64,000 nt of DNA, taken from positions 62,001-126,000 of the forward strand of contig NZ_MVBC01000009.1 in the NCBI RefSeq assembly GCF_002007105.1. Reading direction: 5' to 3'. A model generated the notes under the pieces. That model was not told where the DNA came from. It searched no databases and saw only the letters and a program-made list of their open reading frames with translations. Made by a program: the position numbers and the translations under genes. The stretch is from Hymenobacter sp. CRA2 (GTDB lineage: Bacteria > Bacteroidota > Bacteroidia > Cytophagales > Hymenobacteraceae). Shown here one piece after another: positions 1 to 9,380 of the stretch; within the stretch, counting starts at the first letter, position 1; every line of letters begins with the position of its first letter.

Positions 1-2
1 AC

Positions 3-416
3 ATCGTCGACTACAAGGACCGCGGCTTTGCCTTCGCCCGCGCCGGCCACTGCCACACGCTCTACTACAACGCCATCACCGAGGAAACCTTCTACTTCCA
101 GACGGAAGGCCTCGGGCTCGGGATTATTCGGGATGCCTCCTACGAGAAGCGCATCAAGAATATGTACTACGACTACAACCCCGGCGACGTAATGGTGATG
201 TACACCGACGGCATCGTGGAAGCGCGCAACGCCCAGGACGAGGAATACGGCGAAGACCGCCTGCGCCAGCTGCTCGAACGCTCGCATTACCTGGAGGCCG
301 AGGAAATCAAGCAGTCCATTATTCGCGACCTGGAGGAGTTCAGCCGCGGCCTGCCGCCCTTCGACGACCAGACCCTGCTCGTTATCAAGTTCAAGAACGC
401 CCAACCCCTGGTGTAA
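3..416 (+). CDS. SpoIIE/RsbU-type PP2C serine phosphatase, C-terminal fragment
   Basis: This is the 3' part of a gene whose start lies before the window; the frame is open from base 3 to a TAA at 414-416 (137 residues visible). The fragment carries late PP2C_SIG/SpoIIE motifs: an ARAGHC segment, a GLGLGI turn, a VMVMYTDGIVEARN strand holding the metal-binding Asp-Gly, and a C-terminal FDDQTLLVIKF. In this family the phosphatase dephosphorylates a phospho-serine on a STAS anti-sigma antagonist. The STAS gene begins 20 bp downstream and an anti-sigma-type kinase follows, so the three genes look like one partner-switching operon. Its sensory N-terminus (PAS, GAF, HAMP or tetratricopeptide) cannot be seen. 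The family assignment is firm; the signal and target are inferred. Confidence 0.88.
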   Translation: MVDYKDRGFAFARAGHCHTLYYNAITEETFYFQTEGLGLGIIRDASYEKRIKNMYYDYNPGDVMVMYTDGIVEARNAQDEEYGEDRLRQLLERSHYLEAEEIKQSIIRDLEEFSRGLPPFDDQTLLVIKFKNAQPLV

Positions 417-436
417 CCGCCGCGTAGAAGCCTGCT

Positions 437-766
437 ATGAAAATTGCACAACACACCGATAACGATACCCTCACGCTGGCCCTGGACGGCGAGCTGGACG
501 CCAGCTCTTCCGTGTCGCTCGATACCGAGCTGACCAAGCCCGATATCCTCAGCTACCGCAAGGTCATGATCGACTGCCAGCGGCTGAATTACATTTCTTC
601 GGCCGGCCTGGGCGTGTTCATTTCGCACCTGCAGCGGTTTCAGGATGCCGGCGTGAAGCTGGTGTTCTTCAACATGCAGGACAAGGTGCACAACGTGTTC
701 GAGATTCTGGGCCTGGATTCGCTCATGACCATCGTCCCGACCGCGCAGGAAGCGGCTTCGGTTTAA
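437..766 (+). CDS. STAS-domain anti-sigma factor antagonist (SpoIIAA/RsbV-like)
   Basis: A 109-residue single-domain STAS protein. It has the family pattern: an N-terminal beta strand ending LALDGELDASS, a central VMIDCQRLNYISSAGLGVF segment and a C-terminal helix with LGLDSLM. Ser55 in the YISSAGLG turn aligns with the serine that is phosphorylated in SpoIIAA. The gene lies between a PP2C phosphatase fragment (20 bp upstream) and a HATPase kinase (24 bp downstream), the classical gene order of a partner-switching module in which the kinase phosphorylates and the phosphatase resets the antagonist. What the module finally controls (sigma factor, cyclase or other output) is not in the window. 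Family call firm, role inferred from context. Confidence 0.9.
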   Translation: MKIAQHTDNDTLTLALDGELDASSSVSLDTELTKPDILSYRKVMIDCQRLNYISSAGLGVFISHLQRFQDAGVKLVFFNMQDKVHNVFEILGLDSLMTIVPTAQEAASV

Positions 767-790
767 CGCTTGTTTTTCTTGTCAGCCGCC

Positions 791-1201
791 ATGAAGCACG
801 CCATCCGCATCAGTTGCAGCCGCAGCAATCTGAAAACGGTGCGCGATTTTGTTGCGGGCGTGCTGCAGGAGCATCAGCTTTCCGATATCCTGCAAAACCA
901 GATTATTCTGGCCGTCGATGAAATCGTGGCCAACCTCATCATCCACTCCAACCAGGAGGACGAGAGCAAGCACCTGGATATCCGCGTGGCGGTGGAAGAC
1001 CAGGAGTTTCGCTTCGAAGCCGAGGACGATGGGGAGTCATTTTCGCCGTCCGAATACCGCGACCCGGACCTGCAGGAGCACATCCGCGCCGGCAAGAAGG
1101 GCGGCGTGGGCATTGCCCTGGTCAACCGCATCATGGACCAGGTGGAATTTACCACCATTGGCACGCGCAATTTCTGCCGCCTGAGCAAGCGCATCGGCTG
1201 A
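791..1201 (+). CDS. ATP-binding anti-sigma factor kinase (RsbW/SpoIIAB-like HATPase)
   Basis: A 136-residue GHKL ATPase of the anti-sigma kinase type. The N-box is AVDEIVANLIIHSNQ, the G1 motif is EDDGESF, and the glycine-rich lid is KKGGVGIALVNRIMD near the C-terminus. The ATG at 791 gives a start (MKHAIRIS) typical of the family; a TTG at 770 in the same frame would add seven residues and is less likely. In this family the protein binds either a partner such as a sigma factor, or the dephosphorylated STAS antagonist, which it phosphorylates on serine. It is the last gene of the operon; a T-tailed hairpin follows. Confidence 0.88.
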   Translation: MKHAIRISCSRSNLKTVRDFVAGVLQEHQLSDILQNQIILAVDEIVANLIIHSNQEDESKHLDIRVAVEDQEFRFEAEDDGESFSPSEYRDPDLQEHIRAGKKGGVGIALVNRIMDQVEFTTIGTRNFCRLSKRIG

Positions 1202-1251
1202 GCTTCAGGCATTCGGCAGCCGCCGAATTTTGCGTAACATTGCGACAAGCA

Positions 1252-1293
1252 GCCGTCCGCAACTGGCGTGACCAGGGTGTGGACGGCTTTTTT
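1252..1293 (+). terminator. Intrinsic terminator of the partner-switching operon
   Basis: Ten-base arms (1252-1261 and 1278-1287, one G-T wobble) are followed directly by six T residues. It lies 51 bp after the kinase stop and just before the next gene. Confidence 0.85.
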
Positions 1294-1309
1294 GTGCTAA
1301 TTAGTTTGT

Positions 1310-3634
1310 ATGCGTAGCAACCGCATTCTGTTTTCGGGCGCCGCTGCCGCGGCGACATTCCTGGCCGCGTGCCAAGCTTCCAAGCCTACCGCTTCTGCTC
1401 CGCAACCGGTGCTCATGACCCTGGGCACGAACAACGTGCCCACGTCGGAGTTTGCGTACGTTTACCGCAAAAACAACAGCACCTCCCCCGACGCCGGCAC
1501 CCGGCAGAGCGTGCAGGAGTACCTGGACCTGTACACCAACTTCAAGCTGAAGGTGCTCGAAGCCGAAGGCAAAGGCCTCGATACGACGCAGGCCTTCCGG
1601 CGCGAGCTGGACGGCTACAAGCAGCAGCTGGCCCAGCCCTACCTGACGGAGAAGAGCGTGACCGATCAGCTGGTGCGCGAGGCCTACGAGCACTCCCAGA
1701 AGGAGGTCAACGCCTCGCACATCCTGATCCGCGTGACGCCCGAGGCCGACCCCAAGGACACGCTGGCCGCTTATAACAAAGTGGTGGCACTACGCCAGCG
1801 CGTGACCACCGGCGGCGAGAACTTCGAGCAGGTGGCCCGCGAAACCTCGGAAGATCCTTCGGCCCGCGAAAACGGCGGCCGCCTGGGCTACTTCACGGCC
1901 CTGCAGATGGTGTACCCCTTCGAGGCCGCCGCTTACAAAACGCCCGTGGGCCAGGTGTCGCAGCCGATTCGTACCCGCTTCGGCTACCACATCATCAAGG
2001 TCAACGACATGCGCGCGGCCCAGGGCGAAATCAAGGTGGCTCACCTGATGGTGCGCGCTACCCCGGCCATGCCTGCTGCCGACTCGGTGACGGCCAAAAA
2101 GAAGGTCGACGAGCTGTACAGCCGCCTGCAGAAGGGCGAAAACTGGGACAAGCTGGTGGCACAGTTCTCGGAAGACGCCGGTTCGGCGTCGGGCGGGGGC
2201 GAGCTGCCGCCCTTCGGTACCGGCCGCATGATTCCCTCCTTCGAGGAAGCCGCCTTTAAGCTGCAGCAGCCCGGCCAGCTTTCCGCTCCGGTCCAGACGC
2301 CCTACGGCTGGCACATCATCAAGCTGATCGAGAAGCAGCCCGTGCCCACCTTCGAGCAGATGGAGCCCGGCCTGAAGCAGAAAGTAGCCAAGGACTCGCG
2401 CTCCGAGCTCAACCGCTCTGCCTTCATCAAGCGCGTACGCACCGAAAACCGCTTCACCGAAGTGGCTCCGGTAAAAGAGCTGTTGCTGGCCCAGGCCGAT
2501 ACTGCGCTGACGACCGGCCGGTTCAAAGCTGACGCGTACCTGACCAAGCTGGCCAGTGTACCGGCCGCGAAGGGCAAGAAAAGCACGGTGGCCGGCGCCA
2601 CGCCGGTATTTACCATTGCCACCAAGCCCTACACGGTGAAGGACTTTGCCGGCTTCGCCGAGCAGCACCAGCAGCCCCGCCCGGGCACCACGCCCAGCTA
2701 CGCCATGCAGCTGCTCTACGACCAGTTCGTGGATCAGAGCCTGATGGAGTACGAGCGCGCCAACCTCGAAAACAAGTACGAAGACTACCGCATGCTCGTG
2801 AAAGAGTACCGCGACGGGATTCTGCTGTTCCAGCTCATGGACGAGAAAGTTTGGTCGAAGGCCATCGAGGACACGGTGGGGCTGCAGAAGTACTTCGCCG
2901 CCAACCAGACCAAGTACCAGTGGGAGCCGCGCGTGCAGGCCACCGTCATCAGCGCGGCCACGCCGGAGCTGCTGAAGCAGGCCCAGCAGCAGCTGGCCAC
3001 CGGCCGTTACACGGTGAAGCGCGGGCTGGCGCCGGAGCTGGCCTTCCAGCCCAACAGCGCCATTCTGACCAAAGTGGCCATCATGCAGCAGAAGAACCTC
3101 GTCAGCCAGCTGAAGGGCGATACGACGCTGCAGGTGCGCATTACGGGGCAGGTGAAAGCCGGTGAAAAGGGCGCTAACCTCGCTCAGCGCCGGGCCCAGC
3201 ATGTGGTGGAAGAGCTGCGCCGCCAGCGCATTGCCGCCGGCCGCATCAGCACTGCTACGGCAAGTCGCCCGGCCACGGCCGCGGCCAAAATCACGCTGAC
3301 GACTTCGCAGCTGAGCGGGCTGGAGGAAATGATGAACGAGCAGAACCCGTTGGCCGTGCAGGTGCAGCAGCGCGCCTTCCCCAAGGGAGAAAGCAAAGCC
3401 GTGGACGCCGTGCCACAGCAGCCGGGCACCTACACTACCCAGCAAGACGGCCGCTTCTACGCCGTGCGCGTGGAAAAAACCCTGCCTGCGGGCCCCAAAA
3501 CACTGGCCGATGCCCGCGGCCAGGCCACGTCCGACTACCAGAACTACCTGGAGCAGGAATGGATAAAGGAGCTGCGCGCCAAATACCCGGTGAAGGTCAA
3601 CGAAGCCGAGGTCAACAAGCTGGTGACCAAGTAA
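1310..3634 (+). CDS. Lipoprotein peptidyl-prolyl isomerase with two parvulin domains
   Basis: A 774-residue protein that starts with a lipoprotein signal peptide (lipobox FLAAC, Cys21), so it should be anchored to a membrane on the periplasmic side. Two rotamase/PpiC domains follow one another: about residues 135-236 (ASHILIRV ... SEDPSARENGGRLGYF ... FGYHIIKV) and 240-345 (VAHLMVRA ... FSEDAGSASGGGELPPFGTG ... YGWHIIKLIE). The remaining 400 residues resemble the long SurA/PpiD-like extension of Bacteroidota chaperones and show no domain I can name; the part around residues 575-640 contains an LAQRRAQHVVEEL stretch that recalls OmpA-type repeats but is too weak to call. A strong terminator follows, so transcription is probably separate from the SurA-like gene downstream. 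Likely role: folding of outer-membrane and secreted proteins. Confidence 0.9.
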   Translation: MRSNRILFSGAAAAATFLAACQASKPTASAPQPVLMTLGTNNVPTSEFAYVYRKNNSTSPDAGTRQSVQEYLDLYTNFKLKVLEAEGKGLDTTQAFRRELDGYKQQLAQPYLTEKSVTDQLVREAYEHSQKEVNASHILIRVTPEADPKDTLAAYNKVVALRQRVTTGGENFEQVARETSEDPSARENGGRLGYFTALQMVYPFEAAAYKTPVGQVSQPIRTRFGYHIIKVNDMRAAQGEIKVAHLMVRATPAMPAADSVTAKKKVDELYSRLQKGENWDKLVAQFSEDAGSASGGGELPPFGTGRMIPSFEEAAFKLQQPGQLSAPVQTPYGWHIIKLIEKQPVPTFEQMEPGLKQKVAKDSRSELNRSAFIKRVRTENRFTEVAPVKELLLAQADTALTTGRFKADAYLTKLASVPAAKGKKSTVAGATPVFTIATKPYTVKDFAGFAEQHQQPRPGTTPSYAMQLLYDQFVDQSLMEYERANLENKYEDYRMLVKEYRDGILLFQLMDEKVWSKAIEDTVGLQKYFAANQTKYQWEPRVQATVISAATPELLKQAQQQLATGRYTVKRGLAPELAFQPNSAILTKVAIMQQKNLVSQLKGDTTLQVRITGQVKAGEKGANLAQRRAQHVVEELRRQRIAAGRISTATASRPATAAAKITLTTSQLSGLEEMMNEQNPLAVQVQQRAFPKGESKAVDAVPQQPGTYTTQQDGRFYAVRVEKTLPAGPKTLADARGQATSDYQNYLEQEWIKELRAKYPVKVNEAEVNKLVTK

Positions 3635-3660
3635 GCTGGTCGCTGAGGGCTCAGAATCGC

Positions 3661-3692
3661 GTGGTGCCACGACTTTGGAGTCGTGGCACCAC
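3661..3692 (+). terminator. Intrinsic terminator after the PPIase lipoprotein
   Basis: Perfect 14-bp arms (3661-3674 and 3679-3692) close on a TTGG loop and are followed by TATTTTTA. Confidence 0.85.
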
Positions 3693-3948
3693 TATTTTTA
3701 AGGCGCAAACCCGTTTCTACCGGTGCAGCCCCTTAGGCTAGGGCGAAGCTTAGCGGGATAGAGCCCCGGCTTGCAACCCCAGCTGCCAGAGCCGGCTCTT
3801 TCCAGCACTGCGGCGCTGCTTTTTGCCCGCGCAGTTAATTATGTTGAAATTTACCGGCCGCTTTTGGCGTTTGCCAAGCGGAGCCAGGGGTGTATGCCGT
3901 CGCTGCGTAGCGCGGGTTACGCTCCTTGCCGAAGCTTTTTCTTCTGAC
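3693..3948 (+). other. Gene-free leader between the two PPIase genes
   Basis: No coding region is supported here. An open frame extends upstream from the SurA-like gene to 3823, but the signal peptide begins at 3949. A tRNA-like stretch at 3741-3780 does not fold as a tRNA. I see no clear promoter box. Confidence 0.5.
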
Positions 3949-5334
3949 ATGACTCATTTGTTTCGTTTGGCGGCCCTGGTGCTGCTGGCCTTTACAGCGG
4001 CCGCGGGCAGCGCCCAGGCGCAGACAGTCGCCGGTCTTTCCCGCCCCGCCGCCGGTAAAACGGTAGTCGACGGCATCATTGTGAAGGTCGACAACCAGAT
4101 TGTGCTGCGTTCCGACCTGGAAGGCATCTACCAGCAACAACTGCAGCAGGCCGAGGGCAAGCCCCTGCCGCCTGATCTGCAGTGCAAGATTCTGCAGTCG
4201 CTGACCCTGAACAAGCTGCTGCTGGCCAAAGCCGAAACCGACTCGGTGGTGGTAACCGACGAGCAGGTGACGGGCGAGCTGAACCGCCGCATGAACTACT
4301 TCGTGCAGCAGATAGGCTCGGAAAAGAAGCTGGAGGAGTACTACAACAAGCCCCTGCGCCAGATCAAGGAAGAGCTGCGTGGGCAGGTGAAGGAGCAGCT
4401 GCTGCAGCAAAAGATGCAGGACCAGATTGCCGGTAAGGTGACGGTGACGCCCCGCGAGGTGCGCCAGTTCTTCAGCCGCATTCCCAAGGACTCGCTGCCC
4501 TACTACTCCACCGAGGTGGAAGTAGGCCAGATCGTGAAGCTGGCGAAGCCCGACCCCAAAGCCGAGCAGGCCACGCTGGCCAAGATGAACGACATCCGCG
4601 CCCAGATTCTGGCCGGGGCCGACTTTGCCGAGTTGGCCAAGCAGTTCTCTGAAGACCCGGTTTCGGCTAAGGAAGGCGGCAATCTGGGCTGGTTTAAGCG
4701 CAAGGAGCTGGTGCCCGAGTACGAAGCCGCTTCCCTGCGCATGCAGCCGGGCGGCCTCTCGCCCATCGTCAAGTCGCAGTTTGGCTACCACCTCATCCAG
4801 CTGATCGAGAAGAAGGGCGACTCCTACAACACGCGCCACATTCTGATGAAGCCCGCTACCGGCGGCACCGACGTGGACGTGGCCTCGGCCCAGCTCAGCA
4901 AGCTGCGCACCCGCATCATGCAGGACAGCATCACCTTCGCCAAAGCGGCCAAGGACAACTCCGACGACAAGGAAACCAGCGGCAACGGCGGCCTGCTCCA
5001 GAACCGCCGCGACGCCAGCTCCTACCTCCCGCTCGACCAGCTCGACCCGGCCATCTTCTTCACCATCGACACGATGAAGGTGGGCAGCATCAGCAAGCCC
5101 CTGCCCTACCGCACCGACGACGGCAAGGACGCGGTGCGCATCATCTGGCTGAAGTCGAACACCCCGCCCCACCAGGCCAACCTGAAGGATGACTACCAGA
5201 AGATTTCGACGGCGGCGCTCAACCAGAAGAAGAATAAAGCCCTCGACGAGTGGTTTGACCGCAACCGCGGCACCGTGTTTATCGAAGTAGACCCCGAGTA
5301 CGCCGGCTGCAAAGTGCTGGATACCGCGCAGTAA
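3949..5334 (+). CDS. SurA-like periplasmic chaperone / peptidyl-prolyl isomerase
   Basis: A 461-residue protein with a cleavable signal peptide (MTHLFRLAALVLLAFTAAAG, cleaved near AQAQ). The ATG at 3949 is chosen because it starts this signal peptide; the open frame upstream adds residues that are not signal-like. After a SurA N-terminal region (about 35-170, beginning VVDGIIVKVDNQIVLRSDLE) come two parvulin domains: about 180-295 (FSEDPVSAKEGGNLGWF, SQFGYHLIQLIE) and 296-395 (TRHILMKPATGG, DNSDDKETSGNGGLL). The second is more divergent. SurA proteins escort outer-membrane beta-barrels through the periplasm. It lies downstream of a second PPIase, and MoxR follows after 97 bp. Confidence 0.92.
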   Translation: MTHLFRLAALVLLAFTAAAGSAQAQTVAGLSRPAAGKTVVDGIIVKVDNQIVLRSDLEGIYQQQLQQAEGKPLPPDLQCKILQSLTLNKLLLAKAETDSVVVTDEQVTGELNRRMNYFVQQIGSEKKLEEYYNKPLRQIKEELRGQVKEQLLQQKMQDQIAGKVTVTPREVRQFFSRIPKDSLPYYSTEVEVGQIVKLAKPDPKAEQATLAKMNDIRAQILAGADFAELAKQFSEDPVSAKEGGNLGWFKRKELVPEYEAASLRMQPGGLSPIVKSQFGYHLIQLIEKKGDSYNTRHILMKPATGGTDVDVASAQLSKLRTRIMQDSITFAKAAKDNSDDKETSGNGGLLQNRRDASSYLPLDQLDPAIFFTIDTMKVGSISKPLPYRTDDGKDAVRIIWLKSNTPPHQANLKDDYQKISTAALNQKKNKALDEWFDRNRGTVFIEVDPEYAGCKVLDTAQ

Positions 5335-5431
5335 CCAGACGTGAGAAATTAGAAGTGAGATGTGAGAGCTTTTTCACATTTCTCTCTCATGCGCCTGCAT
5401 CCGAAGTCTGTTATCTCACGTCTCAGTTCTC
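5335..5431 (+). other. Purine/pyrimidine-biased spacer with TGAGA quasi-repeats
   Basis: TGAGA-type pentamers recur on one arm (about 5341-5368) and their complements (TCTCA, TCTCA, TCTCAT) on the other (5411-5437), making an imperfect inverted repeat. A short hairpin ATGTGA...TCACAT lies inside. It separates the SurA-like gene from moxR and may slow or end transcription; function unknown. Confidence 0.5.
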
Positions 5432-6400
<969 letters not shown>

Positions 6401-6474
6401 CCATGAGTATTGAGTAGCGAGAGTTATCAACCTTCTACTCTGTACGCCATGCTTACTACTCCATCCTGACCCTC

Positions 6475-6936
6475 ATGGAAGTCCAAGGCTACTACGACAG
6501 CTTTCCCCGCAACCTGCACATGGTGGACGACGCGCTGCGCGCCGGCCTCGACCTGCGCACCACGGCCCTCGAAACCTCGCTGCCCCTGGAAATCTACGTG
6601 CTGAGCGAAGTGCTCAACCACGGCGGCGCCTCCTTCAAACTCACCACCGACGGCCTGGCCCGGGTAGCCGAGTTTAAGCAGCAGTACGAAGCCAGCTTCG
6701 ACGCTGCCAACGCCATCATGCGCCGCCTGCTCGATGACGCGAAGGACTACATGAAGACGCCCGAAGGCCGCGTGCTGACCAAGGAAATGCTCATCCGCCG
6801 CCTAGAGTTCTTCAACGAAGCCGCCCGCCAGGTAAACGTGATGCGTACGCAGCAGTCCTTGGGTAGCCCGGCGCAGTACAAGCATCCGCACCTGCCCGAG
6901 GCCGCGCTGATTTCGACGCTGCCGGCGCAGCGGTAG
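6475..6936 (+). CDS. Conserved-looking small protein of unknown function after moxR
   Basis: A 153-residue soluble protein with no signal peptide or membrane segment. I do not recognise a domain. It is predicted mostly helical, with an N-terminal acidic stretch, a segment LPLEIYVLSEVLNHGGASFKL that could form a winged-helix-like wing, and a C-terminal region rich in charged helices (about 75-130). It starts 74 bp after moxR on the same strand and is followed by a very strong terminator, so it is the last gene of the moxR transcription unit. The codon use matches its neighbours and supports a real gene. A partner or client of MoxR is possible but unproven. Confidence 0.65.
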   Translation: MEVQGYYDSFPRNLHMVDDALRAGLDLRTTALETSLPLEIYVLSEVLNHGGASFKLTTDGLARVAEFKQQYEASFDAANAIMRRLLDDAKDYMKTPEGRVLTKEMLIRRLEFFNEAARQVNVMRTQQSLGSPAQYKHPHLPEAALISTLPAQR

Positions 6937-6951
6937 TCGCTGAGTACAACC

Positions 6952-6997
6952 AGAAAACAGACAGGCCCGCTGCTAGCAGCGGGCCTGTCTGTTTTCT
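6952..6997 (+). terminator. Perfect 23-bp hairpin terminator after the moxR unit
   Basis: The 46-nt palindrome has perfect 23-base arms with no unpaired loop at the centre. Its base is an A-run on the left and TGTTTTCT on the right, as in a bidirectional intrinsic terminator. Confidence 0.85.
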
Positions 6998-7048
6998 ACC
7001 TCAAGGGTTTGCATCTACTCCTGTGGTTTCTTTCTCTTTAGATTCTGC

Positions 7049-7552
7049 ATGGCATTTTTTCAGCGTAAGCCGCTCCTTGGCTTCGAAATCGGTAGCCTGC
7101 TCGCTTATACCTTGCTGACGGGAGTAGTAGTTGGGGCAGCTGCCTATGGCCCCCAAGAGGCTCTGCTTCGGCCGTTGCTGCTGACTTATACCTTTGAGGT
7201 CCAGTTGCTCTTGTACGTGTTGTTCTACCAATCACTGCGCAACCCGGTATTTTTCGCGTTGTGTTGCCTGTTTGGCGGGCTGCATCTGCTGCTCTACTAC
7301 CTGCTGCGTCATTCCGGCGTCCACATTGCCGGAGCACCGCCGACGGGGTGCCAATCCTTACGCGCCACCCTGCCGCTGCTGCTCCTGTTCCAGTGTCTGC
7401 GGCTGGTTAGTTTGGCCGCGCAGGCTCTGGATTTGGTGTGCCCCGCCAAGCATGGCCAGTTCGATATTTACCACGAGCGGCGCGTCACCCTGCTGGATAT
7501 CGTGCTGCTGTTGGTGTATCTGCTAGCCGTGGTGCTTCTGTCGCTAGTCTAA
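7049..7552 (+). CDS. Small integral membrane protein, unknown function
   Basis: A 167-residue, very hydrophobic protein. Probable membrane segments are at about residues 13-33, 48-63, 68-88, 107-125 and 148-166. A charged stretch (GQFDIYHERR) precedes the last segment. There is no motif I recognise, and the N-terminus MAFFQRKPLLGFEIG is not a cleavable signal. It stands alone between two strong hairpins and converges with a short-chain dehydrogenase gene. Its leucine-rich composition is normal for a membrane protein of this GC content. Confidence 0.6.
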   Translation: MAFFQRKPLLGFEIGSLLAYTLLTGVVVGAAAYGPQEALLRPLLLTYTFEVQLLLYVLFYQSLRNPVFFALCCLFGGLHLLLYYLLRHSGVHIAGAPPTGCQSLRATLPLLLLFQCLRLVSLAAQALDLVCPAKHGQFDIYHERRVTLLDIVLLLVYLLAVVLLSLV

Positions 7553-7595
7553 CCCAACGTGCCCCGACGCATGCACTGCGTCGGGGCACGTTGGG
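7553..7595. terminator. Bidirectional terminator between convergent genes
   Basis: Perfect 19-bp arms (7553-7571 and 7577-7595) with a TGCAC loop lie between the stop at 7552 and the stop of the opposite-strand gene at 7619. T-tracts are weak on both sides. Confidence 0.75.
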
Positions 7596-7618
7596 CTTGC
7601 TGCAGCATCAGGGTTGCC

Positions 7619-8503
7619 CTACCCCAAATGCTTCCACTCGTCCTGCTTGCGGATTTCGGCGTGGCCGTCGAGGGCGTGTTTGAGGTCTAGCTCCCCCTTG
7701 GGCTCTTTTTTCAGGTCGCTGGGCACTTCGGCGCCGTGCGGGCCCTTGGAGTTGGTTACGCCGCCGTCGGCAAAGAAGAGGGCGCCCGTCACGAAGCTGG
7801 CTTCCTCGGAGGCCAGGAACAGGTACACGTTGGCAATTTCCTCGGGTGTGCCGCGCCGCCCCATCGGGGTGCCTTCCACCGTCTGCTTTTCCATCTTGCC
7901 CGACATCGGCCCGGTTTCCTTGTGCGTCCAGGCCGTATCTACCGGGCCGGGGCACACACAGTTAGCGCGTACCCCTTCCTTGGCCTGCTCCACTGCCACG
8001 CCCTTCATGAAGGCATGGATAAAGCCCTTGGTACCGCCGTAGGGCGTGTTTTCGGGAATGCCCATCCACCCCGCTTCCGAGCCGGCCGACACGATATTGC
8101 CGCGCGTTTTCTGCAGCTCCGGAATGGCGGCCCGCGTCATCATGAAGCAGGAATAGATGTTGTTTTTGATCATGTACTGAAACGCCTCCACTGGATACTT
8201 ATCGATGGTGCCGGTGGCCGGAAACACGCCCGCGTTGTTGATGAGGATATCCAGCTGGCCGAATTCCTTCACGGCCATACGCACGCAGGCTTCGGCTTCT
8301 TCCTGCTGCGATATGTCGCCGGTGTGGGCAATGGCGCGGCCGCCCGCCTGCTGAATTTCCGCCACTACCTGCTCGACGGGGTCTTCGGGGAAGCCACACA
8401 CGACCACGGCGGCGCCCTCCCGGGCAAACTTCTTGCTGATGGCTTCGCCGATGCCGGCGCCACCACCGGTTACGATGGCCACTTTGCCTGCTAAACGATT
8501 CAT
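7619..8503 (-). CDS. Short-chain dehydrogenase/reductase (SDR)
   Basis: A 294-residue classical SDR. The N-terminal Rossmann motif is TGGGAGIG, the NNAG motif follows near residue 95, and the catalytic pair is YGGTK (Tyr and Lys near residues 155-159). The C-terminal FFADGG ends the fold. The ATG at 8503 starts right at the conserved MNRLAGKVAIVTGGG; the open frame runs further upstream but not with SDR-like residues. A tail of about 40 residues after the usual family end is rich in Lys, Glu and Gly (GPHGAEVPSDLKKEPKGELD) and is unusual for the family. SDRs reduce or oxidise hydroxyl/keto groups with NAD(P)H; the substrate cannot be read from sequence. Divergent to an acetyltransferase gene. 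Confidence 0.9.
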   Translation of the reverse strand: MNRLAGKVAIVTGGGAGIGEAISKKFAREGAAVVVCGFPEDPVEQVVAEIQQAGGRAIAHTGDISQQEEAEACVRMAVKEFGQLDILINNAGVFPATGTIDKYPVEAFQYMIKNNIYSCFMMTRAAIPELQKTRGNIVSAGSEAGWMGIPENTPYGGTKGFIHAFMKGVAVEQAKEGVRANCVCPGPVDTAWTHKETGPMSGKMEKQTVEGTPMGRRGTPEEIANVYLFLASEEASFVTGALFFADGGVTNSKGPHGAEVPSDLKKEPKGELDLKHALDGHAEIRKQDEWKHLG

Positions 8504-8752
8504 ACTAGGGTGTTTTGGTGTGGGTAGATGGCCCGCGCCGCGGCGGGCGGTGCTCCTTGCTAACGGCCGGCCCAGCCCGGGGTTACCGGCCGAGCGGTGA
8601 AAAGCTGGCTGCTCACGGTTAATCGGCTCCTCACCTACCCCCGGCCGGCGTCTGTCAACTTCGGGCTTCGGGTTCATTCCGCTGATTTGTCCGCTCTGCT
8701 GTCTGGTGACGCAACCGTTTTCGTCCGCCTTTCGTGTGGGGAAACGCCTGCC

Positions 8753-9286
8753 ATGTCCTTGTTGCCTACTCTTGCGCCTGCTACCCTCCGCACTGCCCGC
8801 CTGCTGCTGCGGCCTTACCGGCTGACGGACACGCCCGATTTTTACGCCCTGTTGCACGCCGAGGCCCCCCGGTTGGAGCCCGCTTTTCCGCGGCGCGTGG
8901 CCGCCGTGCGCTCCTACGCCGATGCCGAGCAGGCCCTGCGCACCTTTGGCGAGCAATGGCGCCAGCGCCGCCTGCTGGTGTGGGGCATCTGGCACGCCGA
9001 GACGGGCCAGTACCTCGGCGACATCAGCCTGCAGCCCGATGCCCCGCGCATCCGCGCCGGCGAAATCGGCTACTACCTAGCCGCCGCGGCCGAAGGCTAC
9101 GGCTACGCCCGCGAAGCCCTCGGAGCCGTGGTGCAGTACGCCTTTGCTGACCTTGAGGCCCGCCGCCTCACCCTGCGCTGCCGCCCCGAAAACGTGCGCA
9201 GCCAAGCCACCGCCGAAGCCCTGGGCTTCCGCCGCGACGGCGCCGACGAGCCCGGCATCTGGCACTACGCGCTGCGCCGCAGCTAA
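8753..9286 (+). CDS. GNAT-family N-acetyltransferase (RimJ/RimL-like)
   Basis: A 177-residue acetyltransferase of the Acetyltransf_3 type. The start TLRTARLLLRPYRLTDTPDF is the standard RimJ/RimL entry, a central LGDISLQPDAP strand follows, and the acetyl-CoA loop is AEGYGYAREALGAV. The C-terminal half contains LRCRPENVRSQATAEALGF, the helix that closes the cofactor site. The ATG at 8753 is used; the frame stays open for 52 codons upstream but these look unlike the family. Family members acetylate protein N-termini, antibiotics or small amines, and this one cannot be assigned. It is followed by the 42-bp repeat array. Confidence 0.88.
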   Translation: MSLLPTLAPATLRTARLLLRPYRLTDTPDFYALLHAEAPRLEPAFPRRVAAVRSYADAEQALRTFGEQWRQRRLLVWGIWHAETGQYLGDISLQPDAPRIRAGEIGYYLAAAAEGYGYAREALGAVVQYAFADLEARRLTLRCRPENVRSQATAEALGFRRDGADEPGIWHYALRRS

Positions 9287-9380
9287 AGTAACGGCGGCCC
9301 TTGGGCGGCCCATTCCCTTTGCCAAAGTTGGCTAGTGGCTGCCCAAGGCAGCTGCCGAGCAGGTATGAGTTATCAGCAGA

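Noticed and set aside
3741-3800. tRNA-like D-arm (GCTTAGCGGGATAGAGC) between the PPIase genes
   Set aside because: The anticodon stem does not pair, there is no T-arm TTC motif and no matching acceptor end, so it is not a tRNA; a decayed fragment cannot be excluded.
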